From Flavobacteriales bacterium (lineage in GTDB: Bacteria; Bacteroidota; Bacteroidia; Flavobacteriales_F; PHOS-HE28): a stretch of DNA of 64,000 nt. This document shows, piece after piece, positions 35,375 to 44,885 of this stretch. A program made the translations under genes and the position numbers. The notes below the pieces were generated by a model. It saw only the letters and a list, made by a program, of their open reading frames with translations. It was not told the DNA's origin and made no database searches. The stretch spans positions 1 through 64,000 of the forward strand of contig JACJZG010000017.1 of NCBI GenBank assembly GCA_020635715.1, read 5' to 3'. How positions within the stretch are numbered: position 1 is the stretch's first letter; every line of letters starts with the position of its first letter.

Positions 35375-38300
35375 TCAGTACACGAAGCGCTGGCTCTCCA
35401 CGCGATCACCATCGGTGATGCGGAAGACGTAGGCACCGCGCGAGAGCACCACGCCGTACAGGTCGGTGCGGCCTTCCATCGCCGTGCGGCCACCGAGCAC
35501 CCGGCGACCGGTCATGTCCACGATCTCGTAGGTGCTGCCCGCTGGGAAGCTGTGCACCGCCGTCCAGGTCTCGCCTGTGCCGAAGACCACGAGCGGCCGT
35601 TCGTTCACCGGTCCAAAGAGCACGGACACCACGTTGGAGTACGTGCTGCTGCCATCGGTGTCGGTCTGGCGCAGGCGGTAGTAGCTGAGGCCGGGGTAGG
35701 GGGCACGGTCCAGTTCGCTGTAGGCGAGCAGCGTGCTGCTGTTGAGCGCACCGGGTACGTTCAGCACCTCCTCGAAGTTGATCGCATCGCGGCTGCGTTC
35801 CACGGTGAAGAGCGCATTGTCCTGTTCGCTCGCCGTCAACCAATCCAACCGCACCATGTTGCCCTCGGGTTCGGCGGTGAAGCGCAGCAGGGTGATCGGA
35901 AGTGGATTGTTCGCGGTGGTGGAGGCCAGTGTCCAGGCCGTGGTGCTGGCGTTGAACTGGCTTTGGACGGCGGCGGTGGGGATGAAACCAACGTTGGGTA
36001 TCCCCGCTGCGCCACCATTGCCCCGGTCACGCCAGGTACCAGGTGCCGGGATAGCCGTATCGTCCCATTGCGCCACGCGTAGTTCGGGGAGGTTGGTCAC
36101 CCCGCAGCTTTGAGGAGCCTGCCAATAGAGCGTCACCACCGCGTTCGGTGTGCCCGCGGCACGGTCCAGGGTCCAGTATTCGCAGGTGCTGATGTGGTGC
36201 AGGGTGGCGTCGCCCGTGGTGCCGAAGAAGCTCGGGTCCACCGGGAAGTACTCCGCGCGGAATGCGTCTGTGACCGAACCAGCGATGCTGCTGACCTGGA
36301 TGGGGCGCCGGGCGGTCCCCTTGCCCACCGGGAAGGTGAAGTTGGTGTTGCCGATCTTCACCATGGGGCCGTTCACCAGACCGCCCGTGGCGAACGCGGT
36401 GCCCCCCGCACGGATCGTAAGGATCTCCGTGGCGGTGGTGTTCACATTGCCCAGCGTCAGGTCGAGCGTTCCGCGGAGATCAACGTTGGTGTTCAGGTTC
36501 AAGCTGCCCGATGATTTATTCACCGTCAAGTTCTGGAACACCTCGGTGAAGCCGCTTGTGGTAATGTTCTGCGAGCCGATCCCGTTGAAACGCAGGGTGC
36601 CGTTGATGTCGTCCAAGGCCGCCTCGGTGGCCTGGTTCTGGTAGTTGCCCGCCACGGAGATGGTGCCACCAACGCCGACCCCTTGCAGGTCCACCGAACC
36701 TCCGGGGTTGATCGTGAAATCGCCCGAGAAGGAGACCGTGTTGCCCGGCACCTCGTTGCGCAGGACGGCCTGCAACGAACCGGTACCGGCCTGTACCGTC
36801 AGGTTGGTGCCGGTAAGGGTGCTGTTGCCCAGTACACCAAGTTCGACGGCCGTACCCAGGCTGGTTCGTTGGATGGTGATCGGTCCACCAACCGCCAAAC
36901 TGCTGCCGTTCTGGACGGACAGGTTACGCGACGTGCCAGCATTCGTCATCACCAGGCTGGCGCAAACCGCGGTTCCGCCGGCGGTCACACCCACCACGCA
37001 ATTGTTGTTCGCGGTCTCGTCGATCCGCACATCGGTCGTGGCCGTGGGCACCACCGCGTCATCCCAGTTCTTACAATCGAACCAATCGGTGCCACCCGAA
37101 GCCGCCGCCCCGCGCCAGAGCCCTGGAACCGGTGTGCCGGCCGTGATGGGCAGGGTGGGGGCCAGCAGCCAGTTCGGATTGGCGGCGTTGTATGCACCAC
37201 AACTACCATAGGTGCTCCAGTTGGAGGTGGCGTCCAGTCGAATGATCCAATCGCGCTGGGTGGCGATCGTGAGGGGCCCCGTGTACTTGCTGAAGTCGGA
37301 GGCGCTCACCGGTGACATGCTGAAGCAGTTCATGCCCGGGGGCAGGTTGCTGCGCTGGTTCCCCGCCGGGCTCGCACAGGTTGCGCTCCAAGGGGAGCTC
37401 GGATTGGTGCTGAAGCCATAGACCACGGTGCCCGTGTAGGTCGCATTGTGGGTACCCGGTGTCCCGGTAGTCCAGGTTCCACCTTGCATAAAGAAGATTT
37501 GGTCACCACCCGCATTCAATGCCAGTGTCGTACCACCGTTAAGTGAACTACAAGCCCAACTGCCATCTGGTGCTATTCCAATTACATTGCCAGAACCACT
37601 AGAATTCGTTATCCGCAGGGTGATCACCTGCCCAGCGGGTATGACCGGTCCTGTGCGTCTGATTTCCACAGTGCCTTCCGTATTTCCCCATGTACCCGGC
37701 CCTTGGGTGCCAGCACATCGTTCAAAACCATTGTCAGATAATATAATACGCGTGCCATACTGTATCGGTTTGAAGCAGAAAAAGCTAACGAGGTCTTCAC
37801 CTGCTGATGAACCTGGGCAGCCCCCATTGTTTGCATTAATGCCGACTATAACGATATCACCCGCGCTTAGTACAGTTGGTGGAGAATCATTGTCGGCGAT
37901 GTTTAGCACACCCGTGTTGGAGGTGCCGATGCTCATACCCGCAGCTACACCGGTAATTGTGAAGGTAACCTGTTCAGTTTGTTCGAGGTGACAGCCAACT
38001 GCGCAGTTCGCGTCGTTGTCTCCGTGGACCGTCACCCTGAAGTAAACTGAATCTGCGCCAGCGGCGAACGGGATATTAAACGTCGTTGCGGCACACGGAA
38101 CTCCAAATGGGAATGATATCTGATAGTCATTGGTGTAGGGAGAAATAGGTGGGCCGCAAATTGCACCGGGGCCAGGACTAACGGTGACCATTACATTTCC
38201 AGCAGTGACTGCGGGTGGGCTAATTCTCAGGATAAAGGTCTGCTGCGTTCCTGGGTCCTCAAGTACGGTGATGTTGGTTGTCTCAAAACTAACAGTAGGC

Positions 38301-39433
38301 CCCCCATCATCATCCAGAATGGTAAATACATGCTGTAGGTTAGAACCAAGGACTAGGTCGCCTGTCGTAGATGCGATGGTAAAAGTTATAAGTTCGTTAT
38401 CCTCATCATCCGGTGGGACAGGGTCCTGTACGTTGATAATGAATGAGACTGACGTTGAATTAGGTGGTACATTAATGGTGATTGTTGATGCTGAAACCAC
38501 TGGTGAAGTAGTATAGTCAAATCCAACGCCGGACCCATAGACCACACCAGTGCCTTCGGCTACGTTAACAGTAATGGTTCCACCGGTGATTGAAGCGGGG
38601 AGAATGCTCATTGTTATTGATACACTACCAGCGTTTTCATTGGCTGACGTGGCCGAAGAGCTAAAGTTGACAATTGGTATACATAGCACTGGCACGTGAA
38701 TATTGTCAAATAATGCCGACTCCCCCGCCGCAGTATTATGCTTCCAAAGCACTCCGCCATATGGGAGCCCGACCGTGACGGACAGCGAGTTAGTATTCGA
38801 CCCTCTCAAAGTGGTCGCGGTAGTAACGGGGTTGGTTGAGCTAAAGGCACTGGACGTCACAGAGTTCACATAAAGCTGCCAATTGTTGGTGCCTGGGGTG
38901 TATACCACCCGGATCGCAAGGTATTGCGAAGTGAAATTCGTCGGAGAAGTAGTGATGATGTCAGTCAGCGTTCCAGCCAGTCCATTGTTGAACCGCACAA
39001 GGCGAATAGGACCATTGGACGTGCTCGAAACGATGGCGTAGCCTTGTCCTGTTGTTCGGAAATCCGCCGTAGTGCTCCCGATCACATATGCCACAGCGTA
39101 ATTCAATCCAGTGAACCCTGATGGGCTGGCTCGACTCTGACGCATGCAGAAAGCCCAGGTCATAGCACACGAGTTCGTGTCCAGCCGAACACCATAGAGG
39201 CCCGTCATGTCCCGAGAGGCCATATCCATGCCGTTCGTTGTACTTCCCAACTGAAGCTGGCCGGAGGCATTGATCTGAACAGCACTTGTTGCAGTTTCCG
39301 TTTCGTTCCAACCAAAGCCCAACAGATCACTGGCCGGACGGTTGAAGTCATCCAGCAACTGCTGGGCATGCAGGGAGAGGGATACCTGCCCGAACAGACC
39401 GGCGATCAGGAGCGCGCGTAGCGATATTCCCAT
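35375..39433 (-). CDS. Giant Calx-beta / adhesin-like protein with T9SS sorting domain
   Basis: 1352 residues with signal peptide MGISLRALLIAGLFGQVSLSLHA. Residues about 25-255 are a lectin/concanavalin-like region. About 255-390 and 395-520 are two Calx-beta-type domains (SANENAGSVSITM, VLEDPGTQQTFIL; each ends in an IxDDD or IADND calcium-binding tail). About 525-770 resembles a lamin-tail-like or glycan-display module. About 790-1130 are G8/filament-like strands (FNGIGSQNITTSGFTEVFQNLTV). About 1180-1352 include WLTASEQDNALFTVERSRD and the T9SS sorting end (YEIVDMTGRRVLGG to SQRFVY). Base composition changes: the N-terminal 40% is much more AT-rich than the rest. Probably a surface adhesin. 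Confidence 0.85.
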   Translation of the reverse strand: MGISLRALLIAGLFGQVSLSLHAQQLLDDFNRPASDLLGFGWNETETATSAVQINASGQLQLGSTTNGMDMASRDMTGLYGVRLDTNSCAMTWAFCMRQSRASPSGFTGLNYAVAYVIGSTTADFRTTGQGYAIVSSTSNGPIRLVRFNNGLAGTLTDIITTSPTNFTSQYLAIRVVYTPGTNNWQLYVNSVTSSAFSSTNPVTTATTLRGSNTNSLSVTVGLPYGGVLWKHNTAAGESALFDNIHVPVLCIPIVNFSSSATSANENAGSVSITMSILPASITGGTITVNVAEGTGVVYGSGVGFDYTTSPVVSASTITINVPPNSTSVSFIINVQDPVPPDDEDNELITFTIASTTGDLVLGSNLQHVFTILDDDGGPTVSFETTNITVLEDPGTQQTFILRISPPAVTAGNVMVTVSPGPGAICGPPISPYTNDYQISFPFGVPCAATTFNIPFAAGADSVYFRVTVHGDNDANCAVGCHLEQTEQVTFTITGVAAGMSIGTSNTGVLNIADNDSPPTVLSAGDIVIVGINANNGGCPGSSAGEDLVSFFCFKPIQYGTRIILSDNGFERCAGTQGPGTWGNTEGTVEIRRTGPVIPAGQVITLRITNSSGSGNVIGIAPDGSWACSSLNGGTTLALNAGGDQIFFMQGGTWTTGTPGTHNATYTGTVVYGFSTNPSSPWSATCASPAGNQRSNLPPGMNCFSMSPVSASDFSKYTGPLTIATQRDWIIRLDATSNWSTYGSCGAYNAANPNWLLAPTLPITAGTPVPGLWRGAAASGGTDWFDCKNWDDAVVPTATTDVRIDETANNNCVVGVTAGGTAVCASLVMTNAGTSRNLSVQNGSSLAVGGPITIQRTSLGTAVELGVLGNSTLTGTNLTVQAGTGSLQAVLRNEVPGNTVSFSGDFTINPGGSVDLQGVGVGGTISVAGNYQNQATEAALDDINGTLRFNGIGSQNITTSGFTEVFQNLTVNKSSGSLNLNTNVDLRGTLDLTLGNVNTTATEILTIRAGGTAFATGGLVNGPMVKIGNTNFTFPVGKGTARRPIQVSSIAGSVTDAFRAEYFPVDPSFFGTTGDATLHHISTCEYWTLDRAAGTPNAVVTLYWQAPQSCGVTNLPELRVAQWDDTAIPAPGTWRDRGNGGAAGIPNVGFIPTAAVQSQFNASTTAWTLASTTANNPLPITLLRFTAEPEGNMVRLDWLTASEQDNALFTVERSRDAINFEEVLNVPGALNSSTLLAYSELDRAPYPGLSYYRLRQTDTDGSSTYSNVVSVLFGPVNERPLVVFGTGETWTAVHSFPAGSTYEIVDMTGRRVLGGRTAMEGRTDLYGVVLSRGAYVFRITDGDRVESQRFVY

Positions 39434-39694
39434 GGTCGTGTTCAGTACTTTTCCGGGGGAGCCGACGAACGTGCCGTTCCCTTGTGCAAAGATCGCACGA
39501 TCCGGGATCCGTTCGACAGGGGTGCGATCTCTTCACAGAAGGGTGACATGGGCCTAAGGATCAGCTGGGAGCGCGCCATCCGGCTCCTATCCTCAAGACG
39601 AGGGGGAGGCCCTTGGCGATGCCTCCCATAACCATCGTTCCAGAAGATCCGACGAGCACCGTCCACTTCTCGACCAGTACCCGAAAGTGACTGC

Positions 39695-39702
39695 TACTTT
39701 TG
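39695..39702 (+). promoter_or_regulatory. TAnnTTTG promoter core upstream of guaA
   Basis: TACTTTTG matches the Bacteroidota -7 element, 25 bases before the GTG start at 39728. No clear TTG -33 box. It lies in the 294-bp gap after the T9SS gene start. Confidence 0.5.
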
Positions 39703-39727
39703 ACCACCCCGGCGGCCCAACCCTCCG

Positions 39728-41269
39728 GTGCTCCCCGTGCCCCGTTCCATCCTCATCCTCGACCACGGCTCCCAATACACCCAGCTCATCGCCCGGCGCG
39801 TGCGCGAGCTGAACGTCTATTGCGAGATCCATCCATTCTCCAAAGCGGCGCAATTCGCCAAGGACACCGATATCGCGGGTGTCATCCTCAGCGGCAGCCC
39901 CAGCAGTGTGCACGACCCCAATGCGCCGGACACCGACCTGGACGGCTTCCTGGGCCGGGTGCCCGTGCTGGCGGTGTGCTACGGCGCCCAGCTCCTGGCC
40001 AAACGCACCGGAGCGCCCGTGGAACGCAGCAAGGTGCGCGAGTACGGCCGGGCGCACCTGAGCACCATCGCCGAGAGCGAGCTTTTCGACGGCATCGAGG
40101 CGGGCAGTCAGGTATGGATGAGCCATGGCGACACCATCACCGCGCCCAGTGAGGCCATGCAGGTGATCGCGAGCACCTCCGAGGTGGCGGTGGCCGCCTT
40201 CAAGCTCATCGGCAGCGAGACCTACGCGGTGCAGTTCCACCCGGAGGTCTACCACAGCACCGACGGCCTGCAGCTGCTGCACAACTTCGTGATCGGCATC
40301 TGCGGCTGCACCGGCGATTGGACGCCCCACGGCTTCGTGGAGAGTACCGTGGCCAGCCTCGAACGCCAGCTGGGCGAGGACCAGGTGGTGCTGGCCCTGA
40401 GCGGCGGCGTGGACAGCTCGGTGGCGGCCCTGCTGCTGGATCGCGCCATCGGCGACCGCCTCCACTGCATCTTCGTGGACAACGGCCTGCTGCGCAAGGA
40501 CGAATACCAGCGCGTGCTGGAGAGCTACCGCCACCTGGGCCTCAACATCACCGGTGTGGATGCGCGGGAGGCCTTCTACAGTGCCTTGAAAGGCAAGGAG
40601 GACCCCGAGGACAAGCGCAAGGCCATCGGCCGCACCTTCATCGAGGTCTTCGAGCGTGAGGCCAACCGGATCAAGGACGTGAAGTGGCTGGGCCAGGGGA
40701 CCATCTACCCCGATGTGATCGAGAGCGTGAGCGTGAACGGCCCGAGCGTCACCATCAAGAGCCACCACAACGTGGGCGGACTGCCCGAACGCATGGCCAT
40801 GAAGGTGGTGGAACCCTTGCGCTTGCTCTTCAAGGATGAAGTTCGGCGTGTTGGCAAGGAGCTGGGTCTCGATCCCAACATCCTTGGCCGGCATCCCTTC
40901 CCCGGACCCGGCTTGGCGATCCGCATCCTCGGCGAGATCACGCCGGAGAAGGTGGCCCTGCTTCAGGAGGTGGACCACCTCTTCATCCAGGGACTCCGCG
41001 ACGAAGGCCTCTACGACCAGGTCTGGCAGGCCGGCGCCATCCTGCTGCCTGTGCGCAGCGTGGGTGTGATGGGTGATGAGCGCACCTACGAGAACGCCGT
41101 GGCCCTGCGGGCCGTCACCAGCACCGACGGCATGACCGCGGATTGGTGCCATCTGCCTTACGAGTTCCTGGCACGGATCTCGAACAGCATCATCAACCGG
41201 GTGCGCGGCGTGAACCGTGTCGTGTACGACATCAGCAGCAAGCCACCGGCCACCATCGAATGGGAGTGA
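39728..41269 (+). CDS. guaA: GMP synthase (glutamine-hydrolysing)
   Basis: 513 residues from GTG 39728 (GTG 39737 also possible). The N-terminal class I glutamine amidotransferase has the nucleophile Cys84 in VCYGAQLLA and the His-Glu of FHPEV. Residues about 205-390 are the ATP pyrophosphatase with the P-loop LALSGGVDSS. The C-terminal dimerisation domain ends NRVVYDISSKPPATIEWE, the near-universal GuaA tail. It converts XMP to GMP in purine synthesis; cytoplasmic. The 3' end overlaps the LysM gene by 10 bp. Confidence 0.97.
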   Translation: MLPVPRSILILDHGSQYTQLIARRVRELNVYCEIHPFSKAAQFAKDTDIAGVILSGSPSSVHDPNAPDTDLDGFLGRVPVLAVCYGAQLLAKRTGAPVERSKVREYGRAHLSTIAESELFDGIEAGSQVWMSHGDTITAPSEAMQVIASTSEVAVAAFKLIGSETYAVQFHPEVYHSTDGLQLLHNFVIGICGCTGDWTPHGFVESTVASLERQLGEDQVVLALSGGVDSSVAALLLDRAIGDRLHCIFVDNGLLRKDEYQRVLESYRHLGLNITGVDAREAFYSALKGKEDPEDKRKAIGRTFIEVFEREANRIKDVKWLGQGTIYPDVIESVSVNGPSVTIKSHHNVGGLPERMAMKVVEPLRLLFKDEVRRVGKELGLDPNILGRHPFPGPGLAIRILGEITPEKVALLQEVDHLFIQGLRDEGLYDQVWQAGAILLPVRSVGVMGDERTYENAVALRAVTSTDGMTADWCHLPYEFLARISNSIINRVRGVNRVVYDISSKPPATIEWE

Positions 41270-43032
41270 CCGTCCGCCTCTTCATCCTCTGCCTCGCCCT
41301 CACCTGGGCCGGCGGTGCACATGCCCAGGAGCAGCGCACCGTGAACGGCCGCAAGTACACCGTACACATCGTGGAAGCGGGGGAGACCCTCTTTGCCATC
41401 GCGCGCACCCATGCCGTGCCGGTGGATATGCTCGTGGCGGTGAACCCCGGCGCGCAGGATGGCCTGAGCATCGGGGAGGAGGTGCTGATCCCGCAGGATG
41501 CCGTGGTGAAGAAGGAGTTGAAGAGCGCGCCCGTGCTGCGCAACGGTGAGTTGATCCACCAGGTGCGGAAGAAGGAGACGCTCTTCGGCATCTCCCGCCA
41601 GTACGGCATCGACATCAACCAATTGCTCGAACGCAACCCCGAGGCATTGCAGCTGCGCGAGGGGATGGAGGTGGTGATCCCGGTAGCCGAGGTGGAAGGG
41701 GCGCCCGCGAACGTCCTGGCTCCGGCGGAGGTGGCCACGGAGGGCATCGCGCATACCGTGCAGGCGGGCGAGACGCTCTTCAGCCTGGGAAAACGATACG
41801 CGGTGGACCCCGAGGCCATCAAGGCGGCCAACGGCGGATTGCCCGAGGGCCTGAAGGCGGGTGCCGTGATCCAGATCCCCGCTGCGGCCCGGGAGGAGGA
41901 GGCCGCTAACCCGTCCATCCGCATCCGTGAACAGATGCGGTACAAGGTGGGCCTGCTGCTGCCCTTCAGCATCGCAAAGAACGACAGTGCCCTCGCCAGT
42001 GCGAAGGTGGCCGATGAAGCCCGTTACTACATGCCGACGCGCGCGGCCGTCCAGTTCTACAACGGGGCGCGCATGGCCATCGATTCGCTGAAGAGGCTTG
42101 GGCTCAATGCCGACATCGATGTGCTCGACGTGGGCGATGAACCCGCCGTGTGGAACCCGGTGATCAAGCGGCCGGAGACCCAGGATTACGACCTCTTCAT
42201 TGGACCCTTCAACCGCTCGGCCATCGAGCAGCTGGCCCGTGCGAACCCACGCGCCCACATCGTCTGTCCCGTTCCGCAGAGCAACAAGGTGATCCTGGGC
42301 ATGCCCAACGTGAGCAAGGTGAGCCCGACACGTTCGGACCTGGTGAAGCACGCCGCCCGCTTCGTGGCCAACCGCTTCGCCACGGCCAACATCATCCTGC
42401 TGCGACCGGACATCGCGGGGGAGAAGGAGACCCAGCAGATGGCCTTCCAGGCGATGAACGAAGCGCTGCACCAGCGGGTGGACCGCATCCGCGATACCGT
42501 GCTGGTGGCCCGGCCGGGCAAGCGGGACCTGGGCGACCTCACCGCGAAGCTGGACGCCAACCGCCAGAACGTGATCATGGCCATGAGCGAGGACGTGGAA
42601 TTCGTGACCACCTTGGTGACCAAGTTGAAGCCACTGGCGGCCAAGTACAAGATCCGTCTGGTGGGCATGGAAGGCTGGAACGCCATGCCCTCCGTTTCCG
42701 TGAACGACCTCGAGGTGCTGGACTTCACCTACGCCGCACCCGCCTTCTTCGATCTGGCCGACCCACGCACTCAAGGCTTCACCACCACCTACCGCGAGCG
42801 CTACAAGGCCGATGTGGACAACTACGCCCTGCTTGGCTTCGATGTGACCTTCTACTACCTGAAGGCCCTGTTCACCCAAGGTCTCGGCTTCACCGACCAC
42901 TTCGGTGAGGTGAGCACCGAACCGCTGCACATGGGCTTCCGCATGAGCCGTACCGGGCCGGAGAACGGCTTCCGGAACGAGTACGCCATCATGCTGGAAC
43001 AGGAGGGGCTGCAGCTCGTGCGGCTGCCCTGA
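41260..43032 (+). CDS. LysM protein with periplasmic-binding-type domain
   Basis: 590 residues. ATG 41260 lies inside the guaA 3' end; GTG 41266 would also work. A signal peptide (VRLFILCLALTWAGGAHA) is followed by three LysM modules: KYTVHIVEAGETLFAIARTH, a second with IHQVRKKETLFGISRQYGID, and a third with AHTVQAGETLFSLGKRYAVD. Residues about 225-590 resemble a type 1 periplasmic-binding fold (VGLLLPFSI, FYNGARMAIDSLKRLG, DLFIGPFN, IRLVGMEGW). The layout is common in Bacteroidota and suggests a peptidoglycan-bound envelope protein, perhaps in cell-wall remodelling. Translation is likely coupled to guaA. Confidence 0.87.
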   Translation: MGVTVRLFILCLALTWAGGAHAQEQRTVNGRKYTVHIVEAGETLFAIARTHAVPVDMLVAVNPGAQDGLSIGEEVLIPQDAVVKKELKSAPVLRNGELIHQVRKKETLFGISRQYGIDINQLLERNPEALQLREGMEVVIPVAEVEGAPANVLAPAEVATEGIAHTVQAGETLFSLGKRYAVDPEAIKAANGGLPEGLKAGAVIQIPAAAREEEAANPSIRIREQMRYKVGLLLPFSIAKNDSALASAKVADEARYYMPTRAAVQFYNGARMAIDSLKRLGLNADIDVLDVGDEPAVWNPVIKRPETQDYDLFIGPFNRSAIEQLARANPRAHIVCPVPQSNKVILGMPNVSKVSPTRSDLVKHAARFVANRFATANIILLRPDIAGEKETQQMAFQAMNEALHQRVDRIRDTVLVARPGKRDLGDLTAKLDANRQNVIMAMSEDVEFVTTLVTKLKPLAAKYKIRLVGMEGWNAMPSVSVNDLEVLDFTYAAPAFFDLADPRTQGFTTTYRERYKADVDNYALLGFDVTFYYLKALFTQGLGFTDHFGEVSTEPLHMGFRMSRTGPENGFRNEYAIMLEQEGLQLVRLP

Positions 43033-43064
43033 TCACGTCCTCTTCCTTGGACCGCGCGCCGGCC

Positions 43065-43871
43065 TCACTCGTCCACCTGGATGCGATCGGGATCCAACCG
43101 CACGGCCTGTTGCATGGACCAGCGGCCAGCCACCCCGTAGACCGTGAGCTTCAGGCCCGCTTCGTGCACCTGTGCCGCCTCCTCCGCGTTGAGCGCATCC
43201 ACCGGCATGGTGATCCCTGCGCAACGAAGACCCAATGCGGTGGCCACCGCAGGTTCCGGTGCATCGGCGATGAGGTAGGTGGGTAGGGCCGGGGCATCCT
43301 CCGTGAGCGCACGCAGCAGGTCCACCACCCGGCATTCCACGATCAGCCGTCCGCTCAGGCCCGCATCCCGTTGCAACCGGGCCAAGGCGCGGCTGAAGCG
43401 GTGCAGGTAGGTCCACCAGTCGTCACCGGTGTCCAGCTTCACATCAAGGGTGAATTCCGCCTGCGGGTGTTCCAGCGCCAATCTGGCGAGCAGGCTGTCC
43501 AGCCGGACCCCTTGGAAGGCGCCCTGGACGCCAGGATCGGCACATGCCTTCAGGCTCCGCCATTGGTGATCGGCGATGCGGCCCAGGCAGGTGGGACCGT
43601 GCAATTGCAGGTCGTGATGGGCCACCAGAACGGAGTCAGCGGTCAACTGCACGTCCATCTCCACCCCCTCCAGGCCCTTGTCCAGCGCCTTCCGGATGGC
43701 GGCTTCGCTGTTCATGGGCTGCTCGCCGGCAGGGCCCAGCCCGCCATGCCCGATCAAGCGGATGCCCTGGGTATCCGGTGCCGCGCAACCGACCGCGACA
43801 AGCAGCCACAGGAAAAGATGTGATGGGGTCCAATTCACCTTCCGCCGAACACGATGGAAGGGTCCGGCCAT
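43065..43871 (-). CDS. Glycerophosphodiester phosphodiesterase lipoprotein
   Basis: 268 residues from ATG 43871; GTG 43838 is an alternative that places the lipobox nearer the start. The lipoprotein signal ends LLVAVGCAAP. GDPD signatures are present: RLIGHGGLG, NSEAAIRKALDKGLEGVEMDVQLTADSVLVAHHD (catalytic His and metal-binding Glu-x-Asp), and TLDVK in the next strand. It hydrolyses glycerophosphodiesters to glycerol-3-phosphate, at the envelope. GHGG here replaces the common GHRG, so the usual Arg is missing, which may reduce or alter activity. It runs in tandem with the fatty-acid hydroxylase gene, 8 bp apart. Confidence 0.82.
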   Translation of the reverse strand: MAGPFHRVRRKVNWTPSHLFLWLLVAVGCAAPDTQGIRLIGHGGLGPAGEQPMNSEAAIRKALDKGLEGVEMDVQLTADSVLVAHHDLQLHGPTCLGRIADHQWRSLKACADPGVQGAFQGVRLDSLLARLALEHPQAEFTLDVKLDTGDDWWTYLHRFSRALARLQRDAGLSGRLIVECRVVDLLRALTEDAPALPTYLIADAPEPAVATALGLRCAGITMPVDALNAEEAAQVHEAGLKLTVYGVAGRWSMQQAVRLDPDRIQVDE

Positions 43872-43878
43872 GGACGGC

Positions 43879-44514
43879 TCAGGCCTGCGCGGCCTGGCGT
43901 TTCGCCTTCGGGTCCACGGGCATGGTGCCGAAGACATGGTCCCAGAGCGGTGAGCTCACGCCGAAGGCGCCCTCGTCCCCCACATAATGGTGCAGGTTGT
44001 GGTGGCGCCAGAGCACGCCGAAGAGGTTCTTCGGCGGATTCATGGTATGCACGGCGTAGTGCACCATCAGATAGGTGGCGTAGCCCGTCATGAAGCCACC
44101 GCCGAAGGCGATGCCGCTTGGGCCGAGCACCAAGCGGAAAAGCCCCATGAACAGGGTGGCCAGGACCACGGACACCACGGGCGGCAGCGCCAGGCGCTTC
44201 TTGTCGCGCGGGTGGTCGTGGTGCACCCCGTGCATCACGTACTGCACGCGTTTCTTCCGCTCGCTGTTGGCGGTGCCCATGTGGTAGAGGTAGCGGTGGG
44301 CGATGTACTCGATGAAGGTGAAGAAGAGGGCCCCTGCCAGGTAGAGGGAGAGCGTGCTCACCACGTCGAAGCCCAGCAGATGCACCGAGGCATAGCCCGA
44401 AATCGCTCCAAGACCGAAGAAGATGGTGAGCGGAACGGCGATGTGGGTGCGCGTAAGGGCTTCCAGGAAGGGGTTCTGGAAGATGCGTCCACTGGATGTC
44501 TTGGCAGGAGGCAT
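43879..44514 (-). CDS. Fatty-acid hydroxylase / sterol desaturase family membrane protein
   Basis: 211 residues from ATG 44514. Histidine clusters of the di-iron membrane hydroxylase family (PF04116) are HRYLYH (about 73), HGVHHDHP (about 95), HYAVH and RHHNLHH (about 165-175). Four or so membrane helices lie between them. Such enzymes use O2 to hydroxylate fatty acyl chains or carotenoids. TACCTTTG on the same strand at 44529-44536 supports the start. The downstream GDPD gene is 8 bp away, so both probably share this promoter and act on envelope lipids. Confidence 0.85.
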   Translation of the reverse strand: MPPAKTSSGRIFQNPFLEALTRTHIAVPLTIFFGLGAISGYASVHLLGFDVVSTLSLYLAGALFFTFIEYIAHRYLYHMGTANSERKKRVQYVMHGVHHDHPRDKKRLALPPVVSVVLATLFMGLFRLVLGPSGIAFGGGFMTGYATYLMVHYAVHTMNPPKNLFGVLWRHHNLHHYVGDEGAFGVSSPLWDHVFGTMPVDPKAKRQAAQA

Positions 44515-44528
44515 GGTCTGAATGGCTG

Positions 44529-44536
44529 CAAAGGTA
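44529..44536 (-). promoter_or_regulatory. TAnnTTTG promoter core for the hydroxylase-GDPD pair
   Basis: TACCTTTG read on the minus strand, 14 bases upstream of the ATG at 44514. No clear -33 TTG. Confidence 0.5.
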
Positions 44537-44628
44537 ACTCCGGCCGACTTAGCGGCCATGATCGCGGTCAGTCCGGAACGAATGGGGAATGGGCGCTCCG
44601 GGGGATATCCGGCATCCGCGGCAGTTCC

Positions 44629-44636
44629 CTACTTTC
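44629..44636 (+). promoter_or_regulatory. Promoter core upstream of tRNA-Val
   Basis: TACTTTCG, one mismatch from TAnnTTTG, 12 bases upstream of the mature tRNA 5' end. Confidence 0.4.
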
Positions 44637-44648
44637 GCAGCCCCATTG

Positions 44649-44723
44649 GGGCAATTAGCTCAGCTGGTTCAGAGCACTACCTCGACAAGGTAGGGGTCGC
44701 TGGTTCGAATCCGGCATTGCCCA
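44649..44723 (+). tRNA. tRNA-Val (GAC anticodon)
   Basis: A 75-nt cloverleaf. Acceptor GGGCAAT pairs with ATTGCCC; D stem GCTC/GAGC; anticodon stem CTACC/GGTAG with loop TCGACAA; five-base variable loop; T arm GCTGG-TTCGAAT-CCGGC with one G-T pair; discriminator A, CCA not encoded. The anticodon is GAC, reading valine codons GUC and GUU. Position 33 is C where U is almost invariant. Confidence 0.9.
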
Positions 44724-44885
44724 CAAGGTCCGGTCACGTTCCCTGTCAGGGATCGTCAAGGCACTTTCCCGCCTTACGATCATCGTGATCCGGACCGTTC
44801 GAAGCTGTTGTTCCTGAACAGGTTCCTGTTTTTCGTGTGACCTATTCGTTCCGGTACGTCCAAAGAGCGCGACCGCTCTCCTGAC

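Noticed and set aside
33403..35493. 696-codon minus-strand frame across bshC and the 105-bp repeats
   Set aside because: bshC on the plus strand is unambiguous; the repeat has no stops and extends the shadow.
39593..41152. 519-codon minus-strand frame opposite guaA
   Set aside because: Shadow of guaA, whose catalytic motifs are on the plus strand.
41158..42930. 590-codon minus-strand frame opposite the LysM gene
   Set aside because: No family features; the plus strand has three LysM modules.
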